Assembly (NCBI GenBank): GCA_029948255.1 | Contig: JALIZF010001691.1 | Coordinates: 1 to 64,000 of the forward strand | Origin: Telmatactis stephensoni | Lineage: Eukaryota; Cnidaria; Anthozoa; Actiniaria; Isophelliidae | Length of the DNA stretch: 64,000 bases | Direction of reading: 5' to 3' | Shown here: piece by piece, positions 12,058 through 23,459 of the stretch | Layout of the letters: the number at the start of each line of letters is the position of its first letter | How positions within the stretch are numbered: the first letter of the stretch is position 1 | Notes under the pieces: generated by a model | Databases searched by the model: none | What the model saw: the letters and a program-made list of their open reading frames with translations, nothing else | What the model was told of the DNA's origin: nothing | Translations under genes and position numbers: made by a program

Positions 12058-12606
12058 AAAAAACAGAAAAGAAAAAAAAAGAAAAGAAAAGAAAAGAAAA
12101 GAAAAGAAAAGAAAAGAAAAGTAAAGAAAAGAAAAGAAAAGAAAAGAAAAGAAAAGAAAAGAAAAGAAAAGAAAAGAAAAGAAAAGAAAAGTAAAGTAAA
12201 GTAAAGAAAAGAAAAGAAAAGAAAAGAAAAGAAAAGAAAAGAAAAGAAAAGAAAAGAAAAGAAAAGAAAAGAAAAGAAAAGAAAAGAAAAGAAAAGAAAA
12301 GAAAAGAAAAGAAAAGAAAAGAAAAGAAAAGAAAAGAAAAGAAAAGAAAAGAAAAGAAAAGAAAAGAAAAGAAAAGAAAAGAAAAGAAAAGAAAAGAAAA
12401 GAAAAGAAAAGAAAAGAAAAGAAAAGAAAAGAAAAGAAAAGAAAAGAAAAGAAAAGAAAAGAAAAGAAAAGAAAAGAAAAGAAAAGAAAAGAAAAGAAAA
12501 GAAAAGAAAAGAAAAGAAAAGAAAAGAAAAGAAAAGAAAAGAAAAGAAAAGAAAAGAAAAGAAAAGAAAAGAAAAGAAAAGAAAAGAAAAGAAAAGAAAA
12601 GAAAAA
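12058..12606. repeat. (AAAAG)n microsatellite, about 550 bp
   Basis: Nearly uninterrupted AAAAG pentamer, with a few GTAAA interruptions near 12120 and 12190-12205. The long minus-strand open frames of LFFSF-type repeats are artefacts of the pentamer. Confidence 0.98.
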
Positions 12607-12619
12607 AAGAAGAAGAGGC

Positions 12620-12698
12620 AATTGCAAGTCGCGGGAATCGAACCCGGACCATTAGATCCAAAGTCACTGGACCAACAAGTTGCGCCACCGTACAACGT
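12620..12698 (-). mobile_element. tRNA-derived SINE head or tRNA pseudogene
   Basis: On the minus strand there is an A-box-like TGGCGCAACTTGTTGG followed by a B-box-like GGTCCGGGTTCGATTCCCG at tRNA-like spacing. The acceptor strands do not pair and the T-stem pairs over only four bases, so a working tRNA is unlikely. The T-rich end abuts the pentamer tract, as expected for a SINE whose tail expanded. Confidence 0.55.
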
Positions 12699-12768
12699 AA
12701 TTTGCACAACAATAGACAGTCCATTCACACGATACACTAGGTTATTTTGTCCTCCAAATCCCTCAGTA

Positions 12769-13010
12769 GGCCAGTTAGTCTAGTGGTAAGGTGCAGTCAT
12801 TTACGGCCTAGGATCCGACTGTTTCCTCCCTCTTTGACCGCGAAGCTCGCTGCGTTCTACCGATAGCGCGGAAGGGGCCGAAATCTCCTTCCTATACGTA
12901 ACATGCGATGATTCAGCGACTTGTCTGGATGCATGGTCGATTTTTTAAGATTTTGCATAAAATTAGAATACTAATTTCTTTATGGTCGTGGGTTCGAGCC
13001 TTGGTACGTC
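12769..13010 (+). mobile_element. SINE-like repeat, copy 1
   Basis: Begins with an A-box-like CAGTTAGTCTAGTGGTAAGG and ends near a B-box-like GGTCGTGGGTTCGAGCC. Between them is a block of about 150 bp that recurs near 14608: GGATCCGACTG, then TTTGACCGCGAAGCTCG, GTTCTACCGATA and CTTCCTATACG. A tRNA-like sequence appears split by the block, or a composite SINE is present. Confidence 0.6.
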
Positions 13011-13139
13011 TGACTTTTTTTTTTTCGCTTTTTTTTGAAATTTGTTTTAATTGATTTTGCTTCCTTTTTTCCTCTCTCTCTCTCTCATTATACTTATTAG
13101 CATTATTATTATTATTTTGAAGTGTTTCTTTTAATTGAT

Positions 13140-14335
13140 TTCGCTTCCTCTCTCCTTGTATGGCATAGTCATACTGATATTATTTTGAAAAAAGCAAATC
13201 GCTCACTTGGACTTGTTAAACGTCCTTGCGGTTGGGGTGCGGCTATTGTTGCTAAGAAATTACTTTACATCTCCCTAGTTCGTAGCAAGTTAGAAGATGG
13301 AGTCCCAGTTTGGTCTGCTCATCGCAAGCGTAATCATCTTAAGCTTGAAGTGTTCAGCGAGGAGCCATCAGGAATATCCTACGCTCCGACGCTGATTACA
13401 AGTCTAGACTCATTTCTCTCAAGCTTTTGCCCCTGTCCTTGTGACGAGAATTGTCATATATTAAAGCCCCATTCACCCATATTTTTTTTATTTTCGGCAA
13501 ACTCAGTTCTTGTTGGAGAGCATAGTGAAGATCTTTTACCTGTTTTTCCTGGACCCATATTTTCTGATATAAAGGTATTTCAAATGTGATGACGTAAAAG
13601 AAGTCAACACTGCCAACTATAAAATGATAACTGGAGTTTTCACTAAACAACAGGTTTTACCAATGGGAAGAATTTACAAATGGAAAAATTCAGGTATCTT
13701 AAATTATCTTGTTTTTGTATAATAAATGATGACTCCTTTTACGTCATCAAACTTGCATTTTGATATCTGAAACCCTTATATCTCAGAAAATATGGGTCTA
13801 GGAATAACAGGATAAAAACATCTTCACTATGCTTGCCAACAAGAACTGAGTTTTTGAACATAAAAAAATATTGGTGATAGGCACTTTAACTTTTTATACA
13901 CATGCAGACTAGCAGACTGGAGCTTTACGACTTAGATTTATCAAAATTTATACGCGCTTACAAACTACCTAAACCCACAAGGCGAGCAGATACGGGACCA
14001 CTCTATCACTTAAGACCGAGACCTTTGCCTCGTCTTCCTTTAATCGTGTAGTTCCATTGTGCTCAGGCAACATACTAATGTATCTACCTTTAAGCGTTTA
14101 CTCTATAGTTATTATTTCAACAAATTTTTGTCTTCTTTTGAGACTTAGCTAAGCCTTGTTCTTGGGTCGCAAAATGCCGCTGCTCTAATTATTTCATTTA
14201 TTATTTACTTCTTTGATATGTTAATTTAATTCCTTAAAAATGTTTTTCTTAGTTTTATTTGGAGACTATCTTATAGGTGATATCACCTGTTTAGTGCTCC
14301 TCAACAGCCTCTTGGAAGTTTAATAAATCTATCAA
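13140..14335 (+). mobile_element. Non-LTR retrotransposon 3' end, MITE-interrupted
   Basis: Reverse-transcriptase C-terminal tail of a CR1/L2/Jockey-type LINE. Readable pieces include ANRSLGLVKR, KKLLYISLVRSKLEDGVPVW (13260-13315) and, in a shifted frame, ADYKSRLISLKLLPLSL (13390-13440). After a MITE insertion the sequence resumes with LYDLDLSKFIRAYKLPK and a stop (near 14050), then a 3' untranslated region ending in simple repeats. A frameshift and an in-frame stop show it is inactive. Confidence 0.85.
13465..13885. mobile_element. 421-bp MITE in LINE, TTAA flanks
   Basis: Flanked on both sides by TTAA (13461-13464 and 13886-13889). The terminal inverted repeats are about 150 bp and imperfect: left AGCCCCATTCACC, right reverse complement AGTGCCTATCACC, and both arms contain CTCAGTTCTTGTTGG and GCATAGTGAAGAT. 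The interior holds an open stretch with FTKQQVLPM and YKWKN. It interrupts the LINE coding tail after RELSY. A related truncated copy lies at 25223. TTAA targets suggest a Kolobok- or piggyBac-type transposase acted in trans. Confidence 0.9.
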
Positions 14336-14505
14336 TCAATATTAATTAATTAATTGATTAATTGATTAATTAATTCATTCATTCATTCATTCATTAATTA
14401 ATTCATTCATTCATTCATTCATCCATCCATCCATTCATTCATTCATTCATTCATTCATTCATTCATTCATTCATTCATTCATTCATTCATTCATTCATTC
14501 AAATT
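14336..14505. repeat. (ATTA)/(ATTC)n microsatellite
   Basis: TTAATTAATTGATTAATTG grading into (ATTC)n with a short (ATCC)n interruption. It directly follows the LINE 3' end and is probably its expanded tail. Confidence 0.95.
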
Positions 14506-14599
14506 AATTTATCCACTAGCTTTTCATGGACAGCCTTAACTTTCAGGATTCACTAAACCTCCAATGGTTTTATTTAAAAACTTAATTCCGATTTGATGC

Positions 14600-14765
14600 C
14601 ATTATACATGGCCTGCCGGATCCCATCGTTTTATCCTCCTTTGATTGCAAAGCTTGATGTGTTCTAGGGATACCGTGAATAGGGCCATAATCTTCATCCT
14701 ATACGAAACTGACGTTTTCTCATATTCTTTTTCAATTCATGTCGAGCAACGGGCAGGGAGGATTG
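14600..14765 (+). mobile_element. SINE-like repeat, copy 2
   Basis: Diverged second copy of the block seen at 12810-12910. It shares the order GGATCC, CCTC.TTTGA..GC.AAGCT, GTTCTA..GATA, GGGCC.AAATCTTC and CCTATACG. The A-box head is not present in this copy. Confidence 0.6.
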
Positions 14766-15100
14766 TTTTCTTTCTTCTTTCTTCTCCTTTATATATATAT
14801 ATATATATTCTTAAGTTTTTTCTTAAATGAGTAGCACGGTGCTCAGGCTCCCCTATACCCTTTTGCAAAACGAAATCACTCAAAAATATTTGGTCTTTTC
14901 ACGCTTATAATTAGTTAAAAAATCTCTTTCACGTTCACAAGAAAATCAAAAGTTGCTTTCATGTGGACGCAAAAAGATTTTTTAGCTGTTATTATTGGAT
15001 TGAAGTGAATCGGATTTTCTGTCGATACCTCACCATAGCGATAAAACGATATGAAACTCTATGATAATGATAACTAACCAATGAAAATTGTTGTTCGAAC

Positions 15101-16338
15101 CTGCTGTCAATCCATTGTTCTCCACTGTTAGGATAAGCTACCAATGGTAGTGTGGTGCGGTCCTTCAGACTCTCCATTAAAGACTGGGAAATATAAAAAT
15201 GTACGACATTTTACACTTTTCTCTCGCTAAACTTGTCGTCAATTTGAAGAGATTATTTAACAAAGGCTTTAAATGAAAGGCTTTTCCTAGTAACAATAGG
15301 CCCCTTGCAGCACGTGGGAATGCAGCTCAATTTGGAGGACAAAACAAAAGAATTTCATGTCCAGAGAACTGGAACCTATTGTTTTGCCCTCCAAATTGAG
15401 CTGCATTCCGACGTGCTGCAAGGGGCCTATTAAAAAGAAAAAACAAGAAGTTACAGCATGTTTGAACATACCATAGCACAGCACACCAAACCACACCATA
15501 CTATACCATTATACCACACCATACCATACCATATCATACTATACCACATCACACACCATACTATACCACACAATACCATACTATACCACACCATATACCA
15601 TACTATACCAAACCACACCACACACCATACTATACCACACCATACCATACTATACCACACACACACCATATACCATACCATACTATACCACACCACACAC
15701 CATACTATACCACACAATACCATACAATACCACACCACACCATATACCATACCACACTATACCACACTACATACCATACTATACCACACCATCCATACCA
15801 TACTATACCACACCACACACCATACTATACCACACCATACCATACTATACCACACACACCATATACCATACTATACCACACCACATACCATACCATACCA
15901 CACCATACTATACCACACCACACCATATACCATACCATACCATACTATACCACATCACACACCATACCATATACCATATTAATAATAATAATAATAATAA
16001 TAATAAGGACTTTCTATAAATAGACAACCTGAGTGGAGATTTAATTTCACACTACAGGTGTAAAATACCACTTAGCCTCAACCCCATGACCTGGGGCTTA
16101 GAGACTAAGCACTCTCTGCAGAATGAGGGTGGTGCCAATGATTGCAGATGTCTGCATGCCACCCAGCACATCTGGAATACCGAGATCTTTCAAGTACCCC
16201 TCAAGATTGCTTGACACGACCCCTAAAGTGCCAACGACCAATGGAATCACCTTAGTTTGTTGATACCCGGTGCAACTTTCGTATCTCCTTTGCAAGAGGA
16301 GAATATTTGGCAATTTTCTCCTCTTCCTTCACCATCAC

Positions 16339-16426
<88 letters not shown>

Positions 16427-19400
16427 TAATAATAATAATACACACTTATTATGCGCTTATCCATTTCTGCTCTAAGCACAAAAAATAAAATTTAAATTTA
16501 AATTTAAAAAATTTTAAATTTTAAAATTAAAAAAAAAAAAAAGAACTATGTGAATTATGTTAATTAAGTTCCAAGTTAAATGCAGACTTGAATAAGTAAG
16601 TCTTCACAGCTGACTTGAAGGTTGAAAGGGATGATTCTGATCTTATGAAGGGAGGAAGGGCGTTCCACAGTTCAGGACAACACACAGAGAATATACGATG
16701 ACCATATGACTTTAAGCGAAATTGCTGGCCATGATTAAGTTGAATAGAAGATGAGGATGGAAGGTTTCTTGATGGCTTGTAACGAGAAATCAAGTCAGAG
16801 ATGTAAGATGAAGCCAGATCATATTATACCATAACATACCACACCACATCACACACCATACCATATACTATACCATACCATACCATACCATACTATAGCA
16901 CACCACACACCATACCATATACTATTTAACAAATAGATTCCATTTTTCCGTGCGTCTGTACTCTAATCGATGCACAGATGACGTCAAAATGTGGTGAGAA
17001 CAAAAAAGTACGCCACGAGACGAAGTCGAGTGGCGTGACTGTTGTTCTCACCACATTTTCACGTCTTCTGTGCATCGATTAGAGTACAGACGCACGGAAA
17101 AATGGAATCTATCTGTTTTATATAGTATTTATCGAAACATTCCAACCAATCAGAGCGCGCATAGCATTCGATGACGCCATCTATGTGTGTGTACTCTAAT
17201 CACACATGGTTGTTCGACCAATCAGAGTGCGCGTAATATGCCAATTATTATTTAAACCATACTATACCATACTATAGCACACCACACACCATACCATACC
17301 ATATACTATACCATACCATACCATACTATAGCACACCACACACCATACCATACCATATACTATACCATACCATACCATACTATAGCACACCACACACCAT
17401 ACCATATACCATACCATATTTGGTAAAACATGAAACAATTTGTCAGAAAAGCCCATTTTACTGAGCACAATTAATATAACACACCTTCACATAAACTGGA
17501 GAACAGCAATTAACTCCAACAGCAACCATCTACCAAAACAATAATATCTGCAATTATCAGTTGATATGTCATAAGAATAACAGTGCTTATGTGCACTGAA
17601 TCTATGTGAAGAAAAATGTATTTATTTTGTCTATTCATGGAGGCAAAATAATGTTTTATGCACAAAATATAAGAACACAATGTACCTGGTTTGATATCGA
17701 TAAAGCAGATAATACAGCAGAAGAGATTTCTTCCTTATGAACAGTACTTTTGTAATCCTAGATATAATAAATAATATTATTCACATATATTATAATAGTT
17801 ATTATCAATTATTAATTATAATATAATATTGTGAATAACAATATTTATTATTTATGAATTGTTATTAATTATAATGTAATATCATTCACAAGATGATATC
17901 ATATCATATGCTTACAAATTATTGACCTTACAACTGAATGATAGCCATGCTTTTGTTGAAGGGAATTCCTTTAGAAGACTTGCCAATGCTTCTGCTTCTT
18001 TCTAACATATTTATACAAATGGTGGGTCAAAAGGAATTTTTAAAGGGAAACAATTTAGTGGGTGGGCTGAAGAGGTGTGTGGTCAGGAACCCATGGATTG
18101 GTGAATTAGAGGGGAAGATTGGTTAGCCATGGTAGATTTAGTCAATGGGGTTGTGGAGTGGCAAAGCAGAAGGGGACGAATTTGATGTTTGGATTTGGGA
18201 GTGGCTAAGTGGAGTGGAATGGGTATAAGGGAAGGGTGGCTTGCCAGGCAAAAAAGAGATTGGAGTTTGGCCTTAAGCTGGGGTTGGACAATATATTGGG
18301 GGTGATGGCTTGAGAAGGAGCAAGGGGTAAGAGTAGAATTTTGGCATTAGCATTTGGAGGGGGTTAAGTTGAGTGGTGTAAGGAAGAGTAAGGTAGTATT
18401 AGGTTAGGTGGATTGGGAATAGGTAAAGAGAGACAAGGGGGTGGTGGACAGGGTAAGTTGGTTTAGAGAGTAGGATGGGATGGAGTGTTGGTAATGTGTT
18501 GGTGAGAGTTGGGTTGGGAAGGGGCAAATAGGTTAGGGTGGAGTAGTTGCATGTGTTGGGATGCAAAGTGACAAGGTGGGGTGAAATAGTTTAGGTTAAG
18601 TTGAGCATGGCGATATTGTGTGTGTGTGGGGGGGGGGGGGGAGGGTTGGAAAGAGACAAAATGGGTAGAGTGTTGGGACAGTATTTGGTCTGATGGATTG
18701 ATGAGGGATAGGTTATGTTGTACCTGGGCTGGTATAGTTTCTAAAGCCAATAAATCTACACCACTATCAACAAGTGCTGACATACGTGGTCTGTGCCAGG
18801 ATTTTAGTTGCTGGATAAAAAATTGAAAAACAGAACAATATGTTAGTCGCCAAATTTCTGCTTTAGATGACACACTGGTTCAGCAATAAAGAATATGATC
18901 TAGTTGCAAAACACAATGCAACATAAAAGAGGACACATTCCATGCAAATGACTGTTGATGTTGTCAACATCAAAAAAGGATACAAAATCAATGGCATCTT
19001 GAATATTGTGAATGATCATCCTGTTCTTGCATTGCATCACATTTGCTAATCAGCAATAATGACTATCAACATGTCTACGTACTGTTAAGTACCACACACC
19101 TCTACTGACATGCAATCAACGTAATTTCCAGTATACTCAGAGCCATTATGTTGACAGGCACCATAAGGACCAACAGACCCAGCTATAAGTGGTTTTATTC
19201 TTGTACTTCCCTGAAAACAATGAGATGAATAACAATTTCTGTTTATAGATTCCAAGGCTGATCAAATTATCATTTCTGAATCAGCCTCATTTAAAACCAC
19301 TAGTGACTATAATTATATATATAATCATTAGTGACTGACCATTTAAGACTTTAGTAAACTGAATAAATTTATTATTGGTCGAATTACAGCTTAAAGGATG

Positions 19401-22400
19401 TTATGTGGGTTTCGTTTGACAGCTAGTTTTCTGTTTTTTCTTTTTCTTTCTTTTTCTCCTGTGCAGGAAAATGCACAATACAGAAAAACAATGGCATCAT
19501 ATGATTGGCTCTAACTTAATTTAGAATTACAGGGCAATCAACTACATGGCATCATAGGATGGGCTCGAGACTTCCAAGTCATGAGGTAGACAGCTGTCGA
19601 TATAGCTGTCTTCATTATAAAGGTCATGATTTGTAACATATCATGTTGAAGCTGATGTAATCAAAAATTTTTAAAAGGTGTTTCTTTTGTGTTTTAATTC
19701 TCTTCTCAGACCTTCAATAACAGTATTAAAATGCTTGAGAAGCTGCCATTAAAACTAGCCTGTGTTATAAGGGGTATTGTTCGGCTGTAACACAAGCTAT
19801 TAATTAAAACCAGAATGTACTGAAGCTGAGCTTGGGCTTCCTGTGTAATGCTTGGTAATTCAACTTAATGCTCAGTTGAGCATCTTGTTTATTATTTACC
19901 TACAAAGTTTATTGTTATTTTTATGAATTTATTATACATTTAATTTATATTACTTATTTATTATTGTTATCATTATTTTTTTAAATCCTTGTGACACTTG
20001 TGATCTTAAGGATTAATAAATGTAGATGTACAGTAGCTAGATGTAGATGCAAGATGACAAAATTGTGTTGACACAGATACAATTACAAATGCAGATCACA
20101 AGAGGCTTTTCTTTTCTTGTATTTACTTTATACATCACTAGTGAAAACCATGCAATTGCTTTGTATGAGATATGATTGAACCAATACTGACAGTATAATG
20201 AAAATGGTCAATTGAAGGGGTCAGGCTACCACAAAGTATTTTGGACATTGTAGCACCAGTTTGTCCCACGGCACACACAGTCTCTCTATACATGTACAAT
20301 TACAATATTTAGTACAATACCAACAATTGCTGGTCAATTGAAGGGGTCAGGCTACCACAAAGTATATTTTGGACATTGTAGCACCAGTTTGTCCCACGGC
20401 ACACACAGTCTCTCTATACATGTACAATTACAATATTTAGTACAATACCAACAATTGCTGCACTCACTTTTGATCTGCTCTGTTTATCCCAAAATGCATT
20501 ACATGCTTCTTTTGCAAGATAGACACTTTTTTTAATAAGGTGTTGGGCTTCCTGTGGTGTTATTTCAAGCTGGTTACAAAATCCCTCTATACTGGCCTAC
20601 AAACACATAGAAAAGAATACACAAATGAGAAATGTAGGATTGAGTGGAAAAGAAAAAAGTTGAAAATGAATTACCTGGTAAGATGCAGTAATGATGACAT
20701 CAGCTCCACTCTGCAGGAAACTAACAAATTAACAGCACAGATAGCATTTGAACTCAAACCCTTAGGACATAATTATATAATTTAGCTAAATTTGGAATAA
20801 TTATTGTGATTTTTGCAAGTAAAATCATCATAAATTGTATCTGAATTCCAGATCTTCTTGTTGCTACTTGCAGCTTGTATTTTCACCTAACCGGCCCTTC
20901 AATTAATTGTCTTCCAGTGTTGATCTTGTTGGTAGCTAGTATATTTGTTGTAACTCAAAAACAAATTTTTACAAGTTACAACAAATACTACCAACACGAT
21001 CAACACTGGAAGATTATCAACTGAAGAGGCCGGGCTAGGCAAAAATATTTTCGAAAACCAAATAAACTAAAAAGCCGCATATGGCATAAGTAGAATAAAA
21101 GAGATCAAGCTGCAAGTAGCAATTAACAAGAAGATCTTGAATTGATATAAGGTATGACTATTTCATTAGGGAAATGTGTAATATTAGGATTGTCAGGGAC
21201 TGAATGGTCTAGGACTATATGCTAGACTCCAGGAAAAATGGGCTGGAAAACATTTTTCATCTGCACTTAATTCGACCTGTCTTTAAAATTCAAGACTTCT
21301 TCTTATAAAATAGAGACTTCAACGTCAACAAAGTTTCACTGAAGCTTTGCAAAACTCTGACATTTTTGCAGGCACCACTCATGGATTCACCTTTTGAATA
21401 ATACTCTATCACTATGTAACATTACACAGTCTGATTGATCTCTCTTCCTATTTTAAGCCTTCAGGAATGTCAAATGGTCAAGGCAAGACTTTGCATACCC
21501 AAGAGTAGGCTTTCTGATGGGAATACCATCAACTGAATCCTACCTTTGATGTACTTGTTTTATAGCATCTGGGTTATCAGCCAAAACCCTGGCACTCCAT
21601 AATGGATCATTCTATAGATATAATAAAAACGTTAACAGTAGATGATAATATGCCCTTTGCCGATAACATAAAAGACTGAATGAAATTCAGGGGACAATGG
21701 GCAGTACAGTACTGTCTACTCCCAGGGGCAGGGGGAGGTGGGAGGTATTCCAGGTTTAAAGTGATGGGGAGTTGCAAATCAGGTATAAATTCAAACCCTC
21801 AAAATATTCTCTTGGACTTGAAATGAAACCCCAAGAAATCCCCTGAACCAAAATTAAACCCCAATAATTAAATCCTATATTGCTGGAATTTTATACCATA
21901 ACAAAAGTATTTTAAAGAACAAACAAAGAACTACAGCTAGAACAAAGTGTTGTTTTATGTCACTTTGTCATCATATTTTACTATCTGCAAAGGACTTACA
22001 TCATGTAGTCATAATATTCTCATGAACTAAATCTGTTCAAACAGCACATTATCAGAATCAGATGTGTATACATGTACTATTAATATTATTTTGCCAAAAG
22101 GGTATATACTATTTATATTATTTATTTATATATAATATTATTTACTTCCATAGCTCTACCCATCCTACGAACCACAACGCTCTTTTACCACAAATTTTCC
22201 CAATTTTTTTAATACTCAAAAACATCCCTTGTAAAACTACCCCAAAAAAATTCTAGCCAAAATTATCTTTCCCAAAAAAGGCCTGACATCAAAAATTTAT
22301 TCCCTGTAACTTTAAACCTGGATTACTCCTGGATGTCTTTCACTATTTTAAATGTGGCTAAAGGAAATTGAGGCAAAGTTAAAATAATAAATTATATATA

Positions 22401-23459
22401 ATAATAATAATGTCTTTATTTAACGAGGGTAACACATAATAGTTAAAACTAATAAACTAGTGGCCCTTAAATTAAACTTGAGATGTTTGCTGGCTTGTGC
22501 CTATGGGTCCCATGTTCGCTGTATGGGCAGTACCCCATGGGTACGTAGTTGCTACAGGGTGACCCCTGTATTGCCTGCTTTTTCTGCCTTGGTCAGCGGT
22601 TCATCATGTAAATGTGGGGCAGCCCATTATTGTGCAGGGCCCCCATGTGAGTCCATCACTACGGATCTGGCGATCCTCATGCTAGCTCAAAAGCTAACAT
22701 TTTGCTGTCGTTTGTTGCCCTCCCCCCTACCCTTGGATGGCCTTTAGGTGAGTATGTCAATTTCCACTGACCCGGCAGTCAGTGTGACAGGTGCTAGGTG
22801 GTGTACCATGGTTGGTTACCATGGTTACTGCCTTGCTGCTGGGGACAGCACATCCCTAGAGGCAGCATCTAGGCACCTCACCCAACCTCATCACCGTTGA
22901 TGAGTTTTAAACTATATTATATATTGACACATGTGGATACAGGGCTGCAACAAGGATGTGAGAATCAAACAACAACATGGACTGGTCAAATCATGCTTGT
23001 CCATATATGCTTACTCATAAAATGATCACCTTCCTGTACATTATACAGGCTTTGCATTTATACATATTATTTTTCTTTTACTTTTTGTCTTACTAATTAT
23101 TCTAGAGCTAATTGGACAAACATTGACCCTTTCACAATGATAGAAAGCCAAAACCAAAATGAACATCCATTGATTACATTGTTTTAAAGAAGTGCGTGCA
23201 TGTGATCATTTTAAACAGCAACTGATATTTTGGTATTGTTATATTATGAAGCGGTTTATATAATGCATTCATAATCAAGATGAAAGATAAACATGTAATC
23301 ACTGATTACTAGTGTACCCTGCAGGAGCCATTCTAAATTCCATGATTATAGAAAAAGGTCAATGTGCAACGATCATTTCATACATACATCGATATCAAAG
23401 CCGTGTTTTATGAGCTCTGTAGCCAATCCTCCATCCAGAACAAGAAAATCAGATTCCAT
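15101..23459 (-). CDS. Homocysteine S-methyltransferase, 10 exons, 3' exon not found
   Basis: Transfers a methyl group from a donor such as S-methylmethionine to homocysteine, making methionine; a zinc-dependent cytosolic enzyme of the mmuM/HMT (BHMT-related) family. Exons, all with GT-AG borders and compatible phase: 23459-23388, 21611-21544, 20720-20675, 20596-20468, 19210-19100, 18810-18724, 18001-17927, 17757-17686, 17529-17485, 15183-15101 (262 codons plus 2 nt). Family motifs in order: VLDGGLATEL, NDPLWSARVL, SGADVIITASYQ, IAGSVGPYGACQHNGSEYTG, HRPRMSALVDSGVDLLALET, TKAWLSFSCK, MVAVGVNCC with the first zinc cysteine (C228), and PLVAYPNSGEQW. The terminal exon, which should carry the GGCC zinc ligands and about 50 residues, was not found left of 15101. 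The gene may be truncated, or the exon may lie farther away or off the window. Introns hold several transposons. The start ATG at 23459 fits the family N-terminus. Confidence 0.92.
15295..15431. mobile_element. 137-bp foldback MITE
   Basis: Inverted arms of about 51 bp with two mismatches, starting AATAGGCCCCTTGCAGCACG and ending in its complement, around a loop of about 35 bp. It has no coding capacity. It lies in the last seen intron of the homocysteine methyltransferase gene, or just beyond the gene if truncated. Confidence 0.85.
15470..15978. repeat. (ACCAT/ACTAT)n irregular pentamer array
   Basis: Pentamers of the CCATA, CTATA and CCACA type mixed without a fixed higher period. Related tracts at 16818-16925 and 17258-17422 look like pieces of the same array separated by insertions. 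The WYGMVWY-type open frames on both strands are artefacts. Confidence 0.93.
15979..16340 (-). mobile_element. Non-LTR retrotransposon 3' end
   Basis: On the minus strand, EKIAKYSPLAKEIRKLHRV is followed (after a frame change near 16255) by KVIPLVVGTLGVV, YLKDLGIPDVLGGMQ and IIGTTLILQRVLS. This matches the C-terminal tail common to several LINE polyproteins. The stop is followed by a 3' untranslated region ending in (TTA)n at 15984-16013. Broken, so not active. Confidence 0.75.
16340..16442. repeat. (AAT)n microsatellite
   Basis: About 100 bp of AAT with one AAC. It separates two minus-strand LINE ends and is best explained as the 3' tail of the LINE at 16480-16800. Confidence 0.95.
16443..16800 (-). 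mobile_element. CR1-type LINE C-terminal fragment
   Basis: The minus-strand frame 16793-16560 includes RFLSSYGHRIFSV-like text (RLKSYGHRIFSVCCPELWNA), LPPFIRSESSLSTFKSAV and KTYLFKSAFN, the usual end of CR1/Poseidon-type reverse transcriptase ORFs. An A/T-rich 3' end and an ATT tail follow. It is 5'-truncated and appears inserted into the LINE at 15979-16340. Confidence 0.82.
16818..17425. repeat. ACCAT repeat tracts split by a foldback element
   Basis: Pentamer tracts at about 16818-16925 and 17258-17422 flank a foldback element and its unique-looking right neighbour (17111-17257), which contains ACCAATCAGAGCGCGC and ACCAATCAGAGTGCGCG. Confidence 0.85.
16935..17110. mobile_element. 176-bp foldback MITE
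   Basis: Near-perfect arms of about 70 bp starting AGATTCCATTTTTCCGTGCG and ending in the complement, with a short loop containing GCCACGAGACGAAGTCGAGT. Probably a DNA-transposon MITE nested in the pentamer array. Confidence 0.9.
18002..18723. repeat. Strand-asymmetric G/T-rich intron
   Basis: From about 18060 to 18700 the plus strand is rich in GGGTTGG, GTGGAG and GGGTAAG-like runs, with a run of G near 18630, and has few C residues. The transcribed strand of the methyltransferase intron 6 is therefore pyrimidine-rich. G-run spacing would allow quadruplex formation. No gene is present; the short open frames are composition artefacts. Confidence 0.7.
20205..20460. repeat. Tandem 126-bp duplication
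   Basis: Two direct copies starting TGGTCAATTGAAGGGGTCAG at 20205 and 20331. The second has a two-base insertion (GTATATTTTGG versus GTATTTTGG). The second copy ends directly at the 3' border of exon 4 (20468-20596) of the methyltransferase gene, so it is intronic. Confidence 0.95.
20835..21155. mobile_element. Foldback element, about 320 bp
   Basis: Outer arms share AAGATCTTCTTGTT and GCTACTTGCAGCTTG in inverted orientation. Inner arms share TTCCAGTGTTGATCTTGTTG and GTTGTAACT with their complements. It lies in an intron of the methyltransferase gene and has no coding capacity. Confidence 0.82.
22395..22920 (-). mobile_element. LINE/SINE 3' tail, minus strand
   Basis: On the minus strand the end reads GGGCCACTAGTTTATTAG, then TACCCTCGTTAAATAAAGAC and (ATT)n. 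The same tail order is seen on the plus strand after the LINE at 25690-26030. The upstream 400 bp (GC-richer than its surroundings) is probably part of the same insertion, but I recognise no protein in it. Confidence 0.65.

Noticed and set aside
12620..12698. Functional tRNA gene on the minus strand
   Set aside because: A- and B-box-like words are present, but acceptor strands do not pair and the T-stem is weak; a SINE head or pseudogene fits better.
11932..12737. Phe/Leu/Ser-rich minus-strand frames up to 252 codons
   Set aside because: Pure translation of the (AAAAG)n tract.
22460..22747. 95-codon Cys-rich plus-strand ORF
   Set aside because: Lies antisense in a minus-strand retroelement 3' end with a recognisable ATT tail; probably a shadow frame.
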